Shown here: positions 52,844 to 62,109 of the stretch, piece after piece
Position numbering within the stretch: position 1 is the first letter of the stretch
Layout of the letters: each line of letters begins with the position of its first letter
Assembly: GCA_002633315.1 (NCBI GenBank)
Contig: NWBN01000029.1
Span: 1-64,000 of the forward strand
Direction of reading: 5' to 3'
Source: Bacteroidales bacterium Phil6
GTDB lineage: Bacteria; Bacteroidota; Bacteroidia; Bacteroidales; F082
DNA: 64,000 nt
The notes under the pieces: generated by a model
What the model was told of the DNA's origin: nothing
Seen by the model: only the letters and a program-made list of their open reading frames with translations
Databases searched by the model: none
Translations under genes and position numbers: made by a program

Positions 52844-54601
52844 TCAACTTAATATCTGTTTTACTTTTTTGACTATGCCTTCATCATCCATGCCATATAA
52901 AGAATACAACTCTTCAGGTGAGGCATGTGTGACGAAACAGTCAGGAATGCCGATCATAGTGATATGAGTATTGTATTTGTGTTCCTGTACAAAACGCATG
53001 ATACTGCATCCGAAACCTCCGTTCAACACACCGTCTTCTATTGTCATTACCTCTTTGAATTCTGATAATACTTGATGTAATATTTTGTCGTCCAATGGTT
53101 TGAGAAACCTCATGTCGATATGTGTGACATTTATTCCTTCCTTTTCGAGAGTCTTTGCAGCTTTTGCAGCAAAGTTGCCTGTATGTCCAAGACTAAGTAT
53201 GGCGATATCATCGCCTTGTTTCAATATACGTGCTTTTCCTATTTCAATTTTGTCGAAGTTTTCTTTCCAGTGTCTTTCCGTGGCTTTACCTCTTGGGTAT
53301 CGTATTGATATCGGACAGTTGACATATTGGGCGGTATATAACATGTCGCGTAACTCGTTCTCGTTCATGGGGGCAGCGACTATCATGTTAGGTACGCAGT
53401 TAAGATATGACAGGTCGAAGATGCCGTGGTGTGTGGCACCGTCTCTTCCCACTATGCCTGCTCGGTCAATGCAGAATACCACATGTAAGTCCTGCAGTGC
53501 CACGTCGTGGATGATTTGGTCGTAGGCTCTTTGTAGAAATGTAGAATAGACAGTACAATAAGGTATCATTCCTTCAGCAGCCATGCCGGCGGCGAATGTC
53601 ACTGCATGTTGTTCTGCAATGCTGACATCGAAAGTTCGTTCCGGAAATTTCTCCATCACATGAATGAGGTTGCTTCCTGTCAACATGGCGGGCGTGATGA
53701 CTGTTATCTTGTTGTTTCTTTCAGCAAGTTCCAACATAGTCTCGCCGAAGACGTCTTGATAAAGTGGTATTTGATGGTGAGGCACTTCTCCTGTTACACG
53801 GTCGAATCTACCGGGAGCATGATATAATACCTGTTCATGTTCAGCTTTCCAAAAACCTTTGCCTTTTGTTGTCAATACATGCAACAGACGTACGCCATTA
53901 ACTTTTTTAACAGCTTCTATCATAGGCAGCAGTTCGTTGAGGTCGTTGCCGTTGACAGGACCGAAACATTGTATGTTGAAAGCCTCAAATAATGGGTTGG
54001 AGAAATCTGTACTGTTGTGTTTGTCGGCTTGTCGCAGAAGATAATCTTTCAAGGCGCCGGCACTCTTGTCTATGGCGATGCCGTTGTCGTTGAGTATGAT
54101 GAGGAGGTCCACGTCGGCAGTGCCGGCATGATTCAATGCTTCGAAAAACATGCCTCCCGTTATTGCCCCGTCGCCGACGACGGCAATATGATGTCTGTCT
54201 TTATGTCCAAGTAATTTATCTGCTGTCGCCATACCGAGGGCAGCAGACAAGGCAGTGGAGGAGTGCCCGGTCCCGAAAGCGTCATATTCACTTTCTTTCA
54301 TGACGGGAAAGCCGCTGATGCCGTTTAACTTGCGTAATGTATTGAACCTGTCGCGTCGTCCGGTGAGTATCTTGTGTGCGTATGCCTGATGTCCTACGTC
54401 CCAGATGAGTTTGTCGTCAGGAGTGTTGAAGATATAATGCAATGCTATTGTCAATTCTACGGCACCTAATGACGAGCCTACATGCCCGGGATTGACGGAC
54501 AATTCATCCAAAATAAAATTACGCAATTCCTCTGCCAATATTGGCAATGAATTGATGTCCAACGTACGTAGGTCTTGGGGACTGTTGATATTCTCTAACA
54601 T
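52844..54601 (-). CDS. dxs: 1-deoxy-D-xylulose-5-phosphate synthase
   Basis: A 585-residue thiamine-diphosphate enzyme that condenses pyruvate and glyceraldehyde 3-phosphate, first step of the MEP isoprenoid pathway and source of DXP for PLP and thiamine. Seen: LNPGHVGSSLGAVELTIALHY, thiamine motif GDGAITGGMFFEALNHAG...ILNDNG, the acidic and histidine core SIAEQHAVTFAAGMA, and GRDGATHHGIFDL. It is the shorter Dxs form (many are ~620-640 residues), shortened mainly between the Pyr and PP domains. Last gene of the SUF run, 22 bases after the DUF59 gene. Confidence 0.95.
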   Translation of the reverse strand: MLENINSPQDLRTLDINSLPILAEELRNFILDELSVNPGHVGSSLGAVELTIALHYIFNTPDDKLIWDVGHQAYAHKILTGRRDRFNTLRKLNGISGFPVMKESEYDAFGTGHSSTALSAALGMATADKLLGHKDRHHIAVVGDGAITGGMFFEALNHAGTADVDLLIILNDNGIAIDKSAGALKDYLLRQADKHNSTDFSNPLFEAFNIQCFGPVNGNDLNELLPMIEAVKKVNGVRLLHVLTTKGKGFWKAEHEQVLYHAPGRFDRVTGEVPHHQIPLYQDVFGETMLELAERNNKITVITPAMLTGSNLIHVMEKFPERTFDVSIAEQHAVTFAAGMAAEGMIPYCTVYSTFLQRAYDQIIHDVALQDLHVVFCIDRAGIVGRDGATHHGIFDLSYLNCVPNMIVAAPMNENELRDMLYTAQYVNCPISIRYPRGKATERHWKENFDKIEIGKARILKQGDDIAILSLGHTGNFAAKAAKTLEKEGINVTHIDMRFLKPLDDKILHQVLSEFKEVMTIEDGVLNGGFGCSIMRFVQEHKYNTHITMIGIPDCFVTHASPEELYSLYGMDDEGIVKKVKQILS

Positions 54602-54623
54602 CAGGTGTTTGTGGTTTTCTTTG

Positions 54624-54974
54624 TCAATACATCATATCCATGAAATTGTAGCCGTCATCAAGACCGAGTTCTGCTCTTACCTCTTCAGACAGGTTGGCAG
54701 GACTCCATGCAGGCTCGAAAGTAAGTTCTATCTCTGCAGATTTTACTCCCATAATGACTGAGACTTTCTCTTTTACAAAGGCAGGCAAGGTCTCAGCAAC
54801 AGGACAGTTGGGAGTGGTTACAGTCATGAGAATCCTTACATTGGCATCGTCGTCAATGTCGATGTTGTAAATCAGACCGAGATGATAAATGTCCACCGGG
54901 ATCTCAGGGTCGTAGATGCCGCTCAATACTGCAATGATGCGTTCTTTTAAATTTTCTTTATCTTCCTGTGTCAT
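54624..54974 (-). CDS. DUF59/MIP18-family Fe-S assembly protein
   Basis: A 116-residue cytosolic protein of the MIP18/PaaD/SufT group, with SGIYDPEIPVDIYHLGLIYNIDID near the N-terminus and the conserved cysteine in TTPNCPVAETLP. Members help mature Fe-S proteins. Its place between sufE and dxs on the same strand (43- and 22-base gaps) fits that role and matches many Bacteroidota SUF operons. The name sufT is used for similar genes elsewhere; the domain here is unfused. Confidence 0.88.
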   Translation of the reverse strand: MTQEDKENLKERIIAVLSGIYDPEIPVDIYHLGLIYNIDIDDDANVRILMTVTTPNCPVAETLPAFVKEKVSVIMGVKSAEIELTFEPAWSPANLSEEVRAELGLDDGYNFMDMMY

Positions 54975-55017
54975 TGTTATGCTGTTTTGTTGTTTGTTAT
55001 TATGTAAAACTTCGATG

Positions 55018-55434
55018 TCACTGTTCTTTCATCACTGTGGCATACAACATCATTTGTTTTACCATGGACAGGAGTCCGTTGGAACGTGTTGGCGACAAGT
55101 GTTCCTTGAGACCTATTTTGTCGAGAAAGGAAAGGTCGGCAACGAGGATGTCGTCAGGAGTCTGTCCGGAAAAAACTTTTATCAAAAGGTTGATGATGCC
55201 TTTTGTTATTACTGCATCGCTGTCGGCAGTGAAATAAATCTTGCCGTCTTTTTTTTCGGCATGAAGCCATACCCTCGACTGACAGCCGTTGATGAGGTAG
55301 TTGTCATTACGGTATTGAGGGTCTATTACAGGACATTCTTTGCCCATCTCTATTATCATGGAATAACGGTCCATCCAGTCATCGAGCATGGAAAATTCGT
55401 CAACGATAGAATCTTGTATTTCTTTTATTGTCAT
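55018..55434 (-). CDS. sufE: SufE sulfur-acceptor protein
   Basis: A 138-residue protein that takes persulfide from SufS and passes it to the SufBCD scaffold. The acceptor cysteine lies in NYLINGCQSRVWLHAEK; the helical end LSPTRSNGLLSMVKQMM is also conserved. It starts 10 bases after the sufS stop. Confidence 0.93.
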   Translation of the reverse strand: MTIKEIQDSIVDEFSMLDDWMDRYSMIIEMGKECPVIDPQYRNDNYLINGCQSRVWLHAEKKDGKIYFTADSDAVITKGIINLLIKVFSGQTPDDILVADLSFLDKIGLKEHLSPTRSNGLLSMVKQMMLYATVMKEQ

Positions 55435-55444
55435 AATATTATTT

Positions 55445-56671
55445 TTATCTTAACATTGAAGATGCTTTTTTTACTGCTTGAACGAAAGAATCAACCTCTT
55501 CAATGGTGTTGTACATGGCGAAAGAAGCTCTCACTGTGCCCGGGATGTCGAAGAAAGTCATCACGGGTTCAGCACAATGATGTCCTGTCCTTACAGCAAT
55601 ACCCATTTTATCGATAAGAGTACCTAAATCGTATGGATGTATTCCTTCTATAATGAACGACACGAGACCGTTGCGTTGAGGAGCTTCTCCTATAAATCTT
55701 AATCCTTCAATTTCAGACAAAAGACTGACAGCATGATTCAACAGGGCTGTCTCATGAGCGTCAACAGCTTCTCTGTCAAGACTTTGAAGGAACTTTACTG
55801 CTGTTTCAAGACCTAACGCAGCTCCTACATTGGGAGTCCCGGCTTCAAATTTGAAAGGTACTGAATTGAAAGTGGTATTTTCGAAACTTACTTTGTCAAC
55901 CATTTCTCCTCCGTATTGATAAGGAGGCATTTTGTCGAGCCATTCCATCTTGCCGTATAAACATCCTATCCCCATGGGTGCATACATCTTATGACCGGAA
56001 AAGACGAAAAAGTCACAGTCAAGTTCTTGAACGTCGATGGTCTGATGTGCTATGGATTGTGCACCGTCGATTATCACAGGAATACCATGATTATGAGCCA
56101 TGGCTATCATTTCTTTTACAGGATTGACGGTGCCTAAGGTGTTTGATATATGAGTTATGCTGACTAATTTAGGTCTTTCCTGAAGCAGTCCTTCGTAATG
56201 GTCAAGGTCGAGCACTCCATTTTTATCCATTTTCACCACTCCAAGTATTCCTTCTTTTTGACTCAACATCTGTTGCCACGGTACCATGTTGGAATGATGT
56301 TCCATTGCTGTGACTACTACTTTGTCACCTTTATTAAACAAAAGTCTTCCGAGAGATGAGGCCAACAGGTTCAATGACTCTGTTGTTCCTCTTGTGAATA
56401 TTATCTCGCGATAATCTTTGGCATTTATGAAACTCGATATGCTTTTTCTTGCATTCTCGTATGCTTCCGTTGCCATCTGGCTGAGGTAATGCACACCTCG
56501 GTGTATGTTGCAATTCTCGTTTAGGTAGTAATTCCTTTCGCGTTCTATGACGCAAAGAGGTTTTTGTGTTGTTGCAGCATTATCCAGGTAAACCAAAGGC
56601 CTGCCATAAACCTTTTGATTCAAAACGGGAAATTGTCTTCGAATGTCGTTGATGTCGAACTGTATGCTCAT
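55445..56671 (-). CDS. sufS: Cysteine desulfurase SufS
   Basis: A 408-residue PLP enzyme that removes sulfur from cysteine. The PLP lysine lies in FFVFSGHKMYAPMGIG and the persulfide cysteine in VRTGHHCAEPVM, the group II (SufS) form with a short loop. Early signatures are YLDNAATTQKP and TAMEHHSNMVPWQ. One base separates it from sufD. Confidence 0.96.
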   Translation of the reverse strand: MSIQFDINDIRRQFPVLNQKVYGRPLVYLDNAATTQKPLCVIERERNYYLNENCNIHRGVHYLSQMATEAYENARKSISSFINAKDYREIIFTRGTTESLNLLASSLGRLLFNKGDKVVVTAMEHHSNMVPWQQMLSQKEGILGVVKMDKNGVLDLDHYEGLLQERPKLVSITHISNTLGTVNPVKEMIAMAHNHGIPVIIDGAQSIAHQTIDVQELDCDFFVFSGHKMYAPMGIGCLYGKMEWLDKMPPYQYGGEMVDKVSFENTTFNSVPFKFEAGTPNVGAALGLETAVKFLQSLDREAVDAHETALLNHAVSLLSEIEGLRFIGEAPQRNGLVSFIIEGIHPYDLGTLIDKMGIAVRTGHHCAEPVMTFFDIPGTVRASFAMYNTIEEVDSFVQAVKKASSMLR

Positions 56672-56672
56672 A

Positions 56673-58082
56673 TCAGATTTTACTCAAATCTATTTCAAAA
56701 TTATATTCCTTAGGCGTATTGCAATGGAACACGCAGGTGTCGCAACTTGACAGTTCACCTTTCAATCGACGCTTTATCATATCGTCGATGCGTTCCTGCA
56801 GTTTGTCTATTTTTATGTTGTTGCTAATCTCTGCCGCAAAGGCATACATCAGAAGCATGCGGGCGTTTGCCTTGCTGATACCTCTTTGTCTCATGTAAAA
56901 CATTGCCTCTTCATCGAGTTGTCCTATGGTAGAGCCATGAGAACATTTGACATCGTCGGCATAAATCTCCAAGAAAGGCATGGTGTTTACTTTTGCTGAA
57001 GAGGTCAGTATTATGTTGCTGTTGTTCTGATAGGCGTTAGTATGTTGAGCGTCGGGAGCTACATAAACATGACCGTTGAAAACAGCTGTCGCCTCGTCGT
57101 CGAGTATGCCCTTGAAACGTTCGTTGCTGTTGCAGTCGGAAACGTTATGATTGACTCTTATCTGATTGTCGATATGTTGTTTCTTGTCCATGAGATAAAG
57201 ACCGTAAACCTGAGTGTCGGCGCCTTGTCCGTCGAGGTCAACGTGTACGTTGTTGCGTATCATGCCTCCGTTGAAACTGATAATACATGACATCAGACTG
57301 CTGTCTTTAAGCTGTTTGGTGGTGTTGCTGTTGATGAAAACAGTCTCATTGTTGAGATTTTGAAGTTTATAAGTCTCAAGATGGGCATTTTCTCCTATGA
57401 CGGTCTCGGTGAATGAGTTGACGAGGCTCGCATTGTTGCTCATGGTGTCATCGCAATCCACTATGCACAGGTTGCTGTTTTCTTCCAATATTATTAGGTT
57501 GCGGGTCTGGATGAGCGGGTTGTTGACGTTGTCTATCAATTTTATGATTTGTACCGGTTTCTCTGCCGTGACATTGGCAGGTACGAAGATGAAGAATCCG
57601 TCCTGCCACAAGGCGGTGTTGATGTCATAGAATCCATTGTCCTCATCAGTACGGCAGGAGCCGAAATATTTGTCGAACAGGTCCGGATGTTGTATCATGG
57701 CGGCTCTGCTGCTTCCAATAATGATGCCGTTGTCGAGAGTTCTCAAGATGTTGTCGTCAGCCAAACGTCCGTTATACATTGTAATCACCTCAGTGTCGAA
57801 GTCTTGAATAACGCAACAGAAGTCTTTCCTGTCATGTGATGGCTGTTCTTCATACAGTTGATATGATTCTGACAGGTTGTCTATGATTTTAGAGTTGCGC
57901 CAGCGTTCCATTTTGCGTGTAGGGAAGCCGTTTTGTGAGAAATGTTCCAAAGCCTCATTTCTCAGTGTCGTCACTTTGGCTGTGTCTTCGCCGGCTTTTC
58001 TTTTCAACAGTTCGTCGCCATAGTCGAGGATTCTGCGTTTTAAGGTCTCCGGTATGTTATCTGTGTTATCCATTAGTATCAT
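56673..58082 (-). CDS. sufD: Fe-S scaffold subunit SufD
   Basis: A 469-residue beta-helix protein that pairs with SufB on the SufC dimer. The core shows the regular short strands of the SufBD fold (NIILTSSAKVNTMPFLEIYADDVKCSHGSTIGQLDEEAMFYMRQRGIS) and the conserved histidine in CSHGST. The ATG at 58082 has a purine-rich stretch ahead of it; a second in-frame ATG lies three codons downstream at 58073. It begins 4 bases after the sufC stop. Confidence 0.94.
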   Translation of the reverse strand: MILMDNTDNIPETLKRRILDYGDELLKRKAGEDTAKVTTLRNEALEHFSQNGFPTRKMERWRNSKIIDNLSESYQLYEEQPSHDRKDFCCVIQDFDTEVITMYNGRLADDNILRTLDNGIIIGSSRAAMIQHPDLFDKYFGSCRTDEDNGFYDINTALWQDGFFIFVPANVTAEKPVQIIKLIDNVNNPLIQTRNLIILEENSNLCIVDCDDTMSNNASLVNSFTETVIGENAHLETYKLQNLNNETVFINSNTTKQLKDSSLMSCIISFNGGMIRNNVHVDLDGQGADTQVYGLYLMDKKQHIDNQIRVNHNVSDCNSNERFKGILDDEATAVFNGHVYVAPDAQHTNAYQNNSNIILTSSAKVNTMPFLEIYADDVKCSHGSTIGQLDEEAMFYMRQRGISKANARMLLMYAFAAEISNNIKIDKLQERIDDMIKRRLKGELSSCDTCVFHCNTPKEYNFEIDLSKI

Positions 58083-58086
58083 TTTA

Positions 58087-58839
58087 TTATCCCATTAGAC
58101 CCTTAACCCATTCGTAGCCTTTTGCCTCGAGTTCTAAAGCGAGGTTTTTGTCGCCCGATTTTACTATACGGCCGTCGTACATCACATGAACGAAATCCGG
58201 AACTATATAGTCGAGAAGACGTTGGTAGTGAGTGATGACAATGAAAGCATTGTCGTTAGTATGTAGCTGATTTACGCCATTGGCGACAATACGCAGGGCG
58301 TCGATGTCAAGACCGGAGTCTGTCTCATCCAATATGGCAAGTTGTGGTTCGAGCATCGCCATCTGGAATATTTCGTTCTTTTTCTTCTCTCCCCCGGAGA
58401 ATCCGACATTGACGAATCTGTTTTGTAACTTGTCCGTTATTTCCACCATTGCTTGTTTCTCTTTCATTGTCTTGAGAAAATCAACCATGGAAACGGGAGG
58501 AAGTCCCTGATATTCGCGTTTGGCGTTGATAGCGGTACGCATGAAGTTCTGTATGCTGACACCGGGTATTTCTACAGGATATTGGAAACTGAGGAATATA
58601 CCTTCGTTGGCTCTTTCTTCAGCAGACATGTCAATAATATTCTTTCCCTTATACCATATCTCTCCTTCAGTTATCTCATAGCCTTCTCTGCCGGTGATGG
58701 CTGCTGCCAGGGTGCTTTTCCCGGTGCCGTTGGGACCCATTATGGCATGTATCTCGCCCGCATTGACATCCAAATTAAATCCCTTTAATATTTCTTTGCC
58801 TCCTATCGAGACGTGTAAATTCTTGATGCTAAATAACAT
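58087..58839 (-). CDS. sufC: ATPase subunit SufC
   Basis: A 250-residue ABC-type ATPase, soluble, that drives the SufBCD scaffold. Walker A is GPNGTGKSTL, signature FSGGEKKKNEIFQMA, Walker B LAILDETDSGLD, switch histidine in VITHYQRLLDY. No membrane domain is associated. It starts 24 bases after the sufB stop. Confidence 0.97.
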   Translation of the reverse strand: MLFSIKNLHVSIGGKEILKGFNLDVNAGEIHAIMGPNGTGKSTLAAAITGREGYEITEGEIWYKGKNIIDMSAEERANEGIFLSFQYPVEIPGVSIQNFMRTAINAKREYQGLPPVSMVDFLKTMKEKQAMVEITDKLQNRFVNVGFSGGEKKKNEIFQMAMLEPQLAILDETDSGLDIDALRIVANGVNQLHTNDNAFIVITHYQRLLDYIVPDFVHVMYDGRIVKSGDKNLALELEAKGYEWVKGLMG

Positions 58840-58863
58840 AATGCCTTTATTTTTAATATTTTA

Positions 58864-60315
58864 TTATCCTACACTGCCTTCTAATGTAATAGATAACAGT
58901 TTTTGTGCTTCAACAGCAAATTCCATAGGCAGTTTGTTTAAAACGTCTTTTGCATATCCATTGACAATCAGACCTATGGCTTTTTCTCTGCCTATTCCTC
59001 TTTGGTTACAGTAGAACAGCTGGTCTTCAGATATCTTGGATGTAGTGGCTTCATGCTCAAGGATGCTGCTGTCGTTGCCGCATTGCACGTATGGGAAAGT
59101 GTGAGCGCCGCATTTGTCGCCGAGCAACAAGGAATCGCATTGCGAGAAATTGCGGCAGTTGGTGGCGTCCGGTGCTATGCGTACAAGTCCTCTGTAACTG
59201 TTTTGACTGTATCCTGCTGATATTCCTTTTGAGATGATGGTGCTGCGTGAGTTCTTGCCTATGTGAATCATTTTGGTACCTGTGTCTGCCTGTTGATGAT
59301 TGTTGGTCACGGCGACGGAATAAAATTCACCTATGCTGTTGTCTCCTTTCAGTATGCAGCTCGGATATTTCCATGTTATGGCAGACCCGGTCTCTACCTG
59401 TGTCCATGATATTTTAGACCTGTCGCCTCGGCAGATGCCTCTTTTAGTTACAAAGTTGAAGATACCGCCTTTTCCGTCTTTGTCGCCGGGATACCAGTTT
59501 TGCACAGTAGAATATTTGACTTCTGCATCAGTCTCTGCAATAATCTCGACTATGGCTGCATGTAGCTGATTTTCATCGCGTTGTGGTGCGGTGCAGCCTT
59601 CCATGTAACTGACGTATGCGCCTTCGTCGGCAACGATGAGTGTCCTCTCGAATTGCCCCGTGTTGGCAGCATTGATACGGAAATATGTCGATAACTCTAT
59701 TGGGCATCTCACGCCTTTAGGGATGTAACAGAATGAGCCGTCGCTGAAAACGGCGGAGTTCAATGCAGCAAAGAAGTTGTCGGTATGAGGCACCACGGTG
59801 CCTAAATATTTCTTTACCAATTCCGGGTGTTGTTTTACTGCCTCGTTGAACGACATGAAGATGATGCCGTATTTGGTAAGAGTGTCTTGAAATGTCGTCT
59901 TTACCGAAGTGCTGTCCATAACTGCATCTACTGCAACGCCGGAAAGTCTTTTCTGTTCGTCCAACGAGATGCCTAACTTGTTGAATGTGTCAAGTAACTC
60001 CGGATCTACTTCGTCCAAACTTTGCAGTTCTTTGCGTTTTTTGGGAGCAGCATAATAGATGATGTCTTGATAATCAATATGAGGAATGTCAAGATGTGCC
60101 CAATCAGGCTGTTTAAGAGTTAACCAGTGTCTGTATGCCTTCAAACGAAATTCCAATAACCATTCCGGCTCTCCTTTTTTCTTCGAGATGAGTCTTACAA
60201 TATCTTCATTCAGTCCCTTCGGAATGAATTCGGTTTCAATGTCAGTAACAAAACCAAATTCATAATCCTTGTTGGTAACTTCTTCTATTATATTTCCTTT
60301 TGGATTTGAATCCAT
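58864..60315 (-). CDS. sufB: Fe-S scaffold subunit SufB
   Basis: A 483-residue scaffold protein on which Fe-S clusters are built. Seen: [15 protein letters not shown] near the N-terminus, the beta-helix core with [45 protein letters not shown], and the C-terminal [29 protein letters not shown] with conserved Cys, Glu and His. The frame extends ten codons to 60345 but this covers the promoter, so ATG 60315 is used. It leads the sufBCDSE-DUF59-dxs run. No operator for an IscR- or SufR-type regulator was recognised. Confidence 0.96.
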   Translation of the reverse strand: MDSNPKGNIIEEVTNKDYEFGFVTDIETEFIPKGLNEDIVRLISKKKGEPEWLLEFRLKAYRHWLTLKQPDWAHLDIPHIDYQDIIYYAAPKKRKELQSLDEVDPELLDTFNKLGISLDEQKRLSGVAVDAVMDSTSVKTTFQDTLTKYGIIFMSFNEAVKQHPELVKKYLGTVVPHTDNFFAALNSAVFSDGSFCYIPKGVRCPIELSTYFRINAANTGQFERTLIVADEGAYVSYMEGCTAPQRDENQLHAAIVEIIAETDAEVKYSTVQNWYPGDKDGKGGIFNFVTKRGICRGDRSKISWTQVETGSAITWKYPSCILKGDNSIGEFYSVAVTNNHQQADTGTKMIHIGKNSRSTIISKGISAGYSQNSYRGLVRIAPDATNCRNFSQCDSLLLGDKCGAHTFPYVQCGNDSSILEHEATTSKISEDQLFYCNQRGIGREKAIGLIVNGYAKDVLNKLPMEFAVEAQKLLSITLEGSVG

Positions 60316-60342
60316 GCTTTTTGTTCGTTTTTTGATTAATTG

Positions 60343-60350
60343 CAAAGATA
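60343..60350 (-). promoter_or_regulatory. -7 box of the SUF operon (TATCTTTG)
   Basis: Exact TAnnTTTG element, minus strand, 27 bases before the sufB ATG at 60315. Confidence 0.7.
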
Positions 60351-60540
60351 CACCTTTTATTAATATGCTAAGTCTTTTTTTGAATAAAATGAATGTAAAA
60401 ACCTTTTATAAGATTGTGTTTTCATGATATGCCGCATGTACTGTAATTCGTGTATATATGTATAAAAAAATTGGTTTTAAAAGTTGGAAGTTGTTTTGAA
60501 TTACGTTTTTTAAGAATTAATATCTTATTATAAAGTATTT

Positions 60541-60572
60541 CTTCATCTTTTTGTGCCGACAAAAAGACGAAG
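60541..60572. repeat. Palindromic repeat
   Basis: Inverted repeat with 15-base arms, CTTCATCTTTTTGTG (60541-60555) and GACAAAAAGACGAAG (60558-60572), only 2 bases apart and with two mismatches. Part of a 600-base gene-free stretch (60351-60976) that looks like a dispersed chromosomal repeat: it is more GC-rich than its surroundings and has a second hairpin (GCCGCC/GGCGGC, 60696-60715). The only frame there (60422-60643, minus) is not supported as a gene. Confidence 0.6.
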
Positions 60573-60695
60573 CAGAAAAAACTCGCCGCTGAGTCTCGAC
60601 GGCTAAAATCCTTGATGTTCCGTTGAGCCAAATAAACTCGCATAAGCTCAGACAGTATTTGGCTTTGACCACTTCACATCAGCGGATTTCATCAC

Positions 60696-60715
60696 GCCGC
60701 CATCGCCAAGGCGGC
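60696..60715. repeat. GC-rich hairpin in the same stretch
   Basis: GCCGCC (60696-60701) and GGCGGC (60710-60715) with an 8-nt loop. No T run follows directly, so it is not called a terminator. Confidence 0.5.
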
Positions 60716-60976
60716 ACATTATAAAAATTTGCCACTGACACAAAAAGCACTCTGCAAAATCATTATTGATGGATTAAGGAATTTTCAAAAACAGATTTTT
60801 GAATTTTTTTTAAATAATTTTTTAAAAATCTTATTCATTTCAAAAAACAATTGGAACACCAATAAGAAAAGTAGTTTTATATAAAGAAACAGCATTCTTA
60901 TTGACATTGCAAAATATTTTTCCAAGGCTAACGAACAAATTACTTGATAATTTATCATTTATTTGAATTCTTTCCG

Positions 60977-60984
60977 TATCTTTG
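60977..60984 (+). promoter_or_regulatory. -7 box of the AbiEi-like gene (TATCTTTG)
   Basis: Exact TAnnTTTG element 33 bases before the ATG at 61018; it overlaps the longer frame that begins at 60982. Confidence 0.65.
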
Positions 60985-61017
60985 CATTTGAAAAATCATC
61001 AAAATTTCAAAGGTGAT

Positions 61018-61626
61018 ATGACTAATAAATATTCTATAGATAGTACGACTCTCAAGCAACGTATAGAAGCGATGCCTGAGGATTGCATCCTGTTTCGTTC
61101 AAATTTTCCTGAATATCACACAGAATTTGTTGGTAGTATTTTGTCTGAATTGACAAATGAAGGTACACTTGTAAAAATTGCACATGGAATATATACCAAG
61201 CCAAGAAAAAGTCGATTCGGTGTCGTACTTCCTTCTGTCGATAAGATCGTACAAGCAATTGCAACCCGAGATAACGCAAAGGTGTTACCATCAGGCATGA
61301 CTGCATTGAATGCATTAGGGCTATCGACTCAAGTGCCGATGAATTACACATTCCTTACTACCGGAAGCGAAAGAACAATAATTTTATCGAATAGGAAAGT
61401 AGTATTAAAACGAGGTGTTTCCAAAAACTTTTGTTATAGAACTCGTCTTATTTCACTACTTGTTCAAGCACTTAAGGCCCTTAAAAAAGAGAATATAGGA
61501 GAAGTAGAATTGAATTTAATTCGACAATTGGTATCAAAGGAAACAGATAAGGAGACATTAATCAAAGATATAAATATGATGCCTGCATGGATGAAACGAA
61601 TTGTAAAACCAATGCTAACCGCATAA
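61018..61626 (+). CDS. DUF6088 / AbiEi-like antitoxin
   Basis: A 202-residue cytosolic protein of the DUF6088 group, relatives of the AbiEi antitoxins of type IV toxin-antitoxin systems. The N-terminal ~75 residues look like a winged helix (SILSELTNEGTLVKIAHGIYTKPRKS), the usual DNA-binding part by which AbiEi represses its own operon. The rest (VLPSGMTALNALGLSTQVPMNYTFLTTG, IILSNRKVVLKRG) is the AbiEi domain. A purine-rich AAAGG precedes the ATG at 61018. The following gene, 14 bases on, is a decayed AbiEii toxin, so this antitoxin may now lack a working partner. Confidence 0.8.
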   Translation: MTNKYSIDSTTLKQRIEAMPEDCILFRSNFPEYHTEFVGSILSELTNEGTLVKIAHGIYTKPRKSRFGVVLPSVDKIVQAIATRDNAKVLPSGMTALNALGLSTQVPMNYTFLTTGSERTIILSNRKVVLKRGVSKNFCYRTRLISLLVQALKALKKENIGEVELNLIRQLVSKETDKETLIKDINMMPAWMKRIVKPMLTA

Positions 61627-61640
61627 AAGGAACTTAAACT

Positions 61641-62104
61641 ATGGGAAAACTATGGTTAAACAATGAGATAGTGGACCGTTTAGCAATGTTACAGCATACA
61701 GAAGCTAAACACCCAACCATTAATCAAGTTGCTATAAAAAAGGACTGGCGGGTAACAGTTACACTGAAGGCATTATTCCAAACAGATTGCCGTGATTCTT
61801 TGATATTCAAAGGCGGAACATCGTTGTCAAAAGGTTTTAAAATCATAGAGCGTTTCTCTGAAGACATTGATTTGGCAATCAGTCATTCATTCTTCGGCAT
61901 TGAAAATACAAGTAAAAGTCAGCGGGAAAAATTGCGCAAAATAGCACGACTATATATCCTGAGACTCTACCGGAATCGGCTATAGAAGCATGGCAAAATG
62001 ATTATGCAGATATGAGGCGTTTTTTTATTTATGGTGAATCTTTAGAGTTTGATGTACTCATACGGAAAATAAGAGAGTTGCAAGAAAGAGTGAGGTTTAT
62101 GTAA
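61641..62104 (+). pseudogene. Decayed AbiEii nucleotidyltransferase toxin
   Basis: The first 345 bases encode the N-terminal nucleotidyltransferase region: IFKGGTSLSKGFKIIERFSEDIDLAI, with the GGTSLSK motif and the DIDL catalytic aspartates, as in AbiEii. The frame ends at 61985 after 114 residues, about a third of the usual ~300. A different frame then runs from about 61964 to a stop at 62102-62104 and reads ESAIEAWQNDYADMRRFFIY...GESLEFDVLIRKIRELQERV, which looks like the C-terminal end of the same family. So the middle of the gene (roughly 150 residues) is deleted and the ends are in different frames. The toxin is most likely inactive. Confidence 0.8.
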
Positions 62105-62109
62105 AAAGT

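Noticed and set aside
54916..55617. 233-codon plus-strand frame opposite sufE and sufS
   Set aside because: Antisense to sufE, the DUF59 gene and sufS, whose family motifs are intact; Cys/Phe-rich composition typical of shadows.
60422..60643. 73-codon minus-strand frame in the palindromic stretch
   Set aside because: It runs through the inverted repeat, has low-complexity composition and no supporting promoter; similar frames arise from such repeats by chance.
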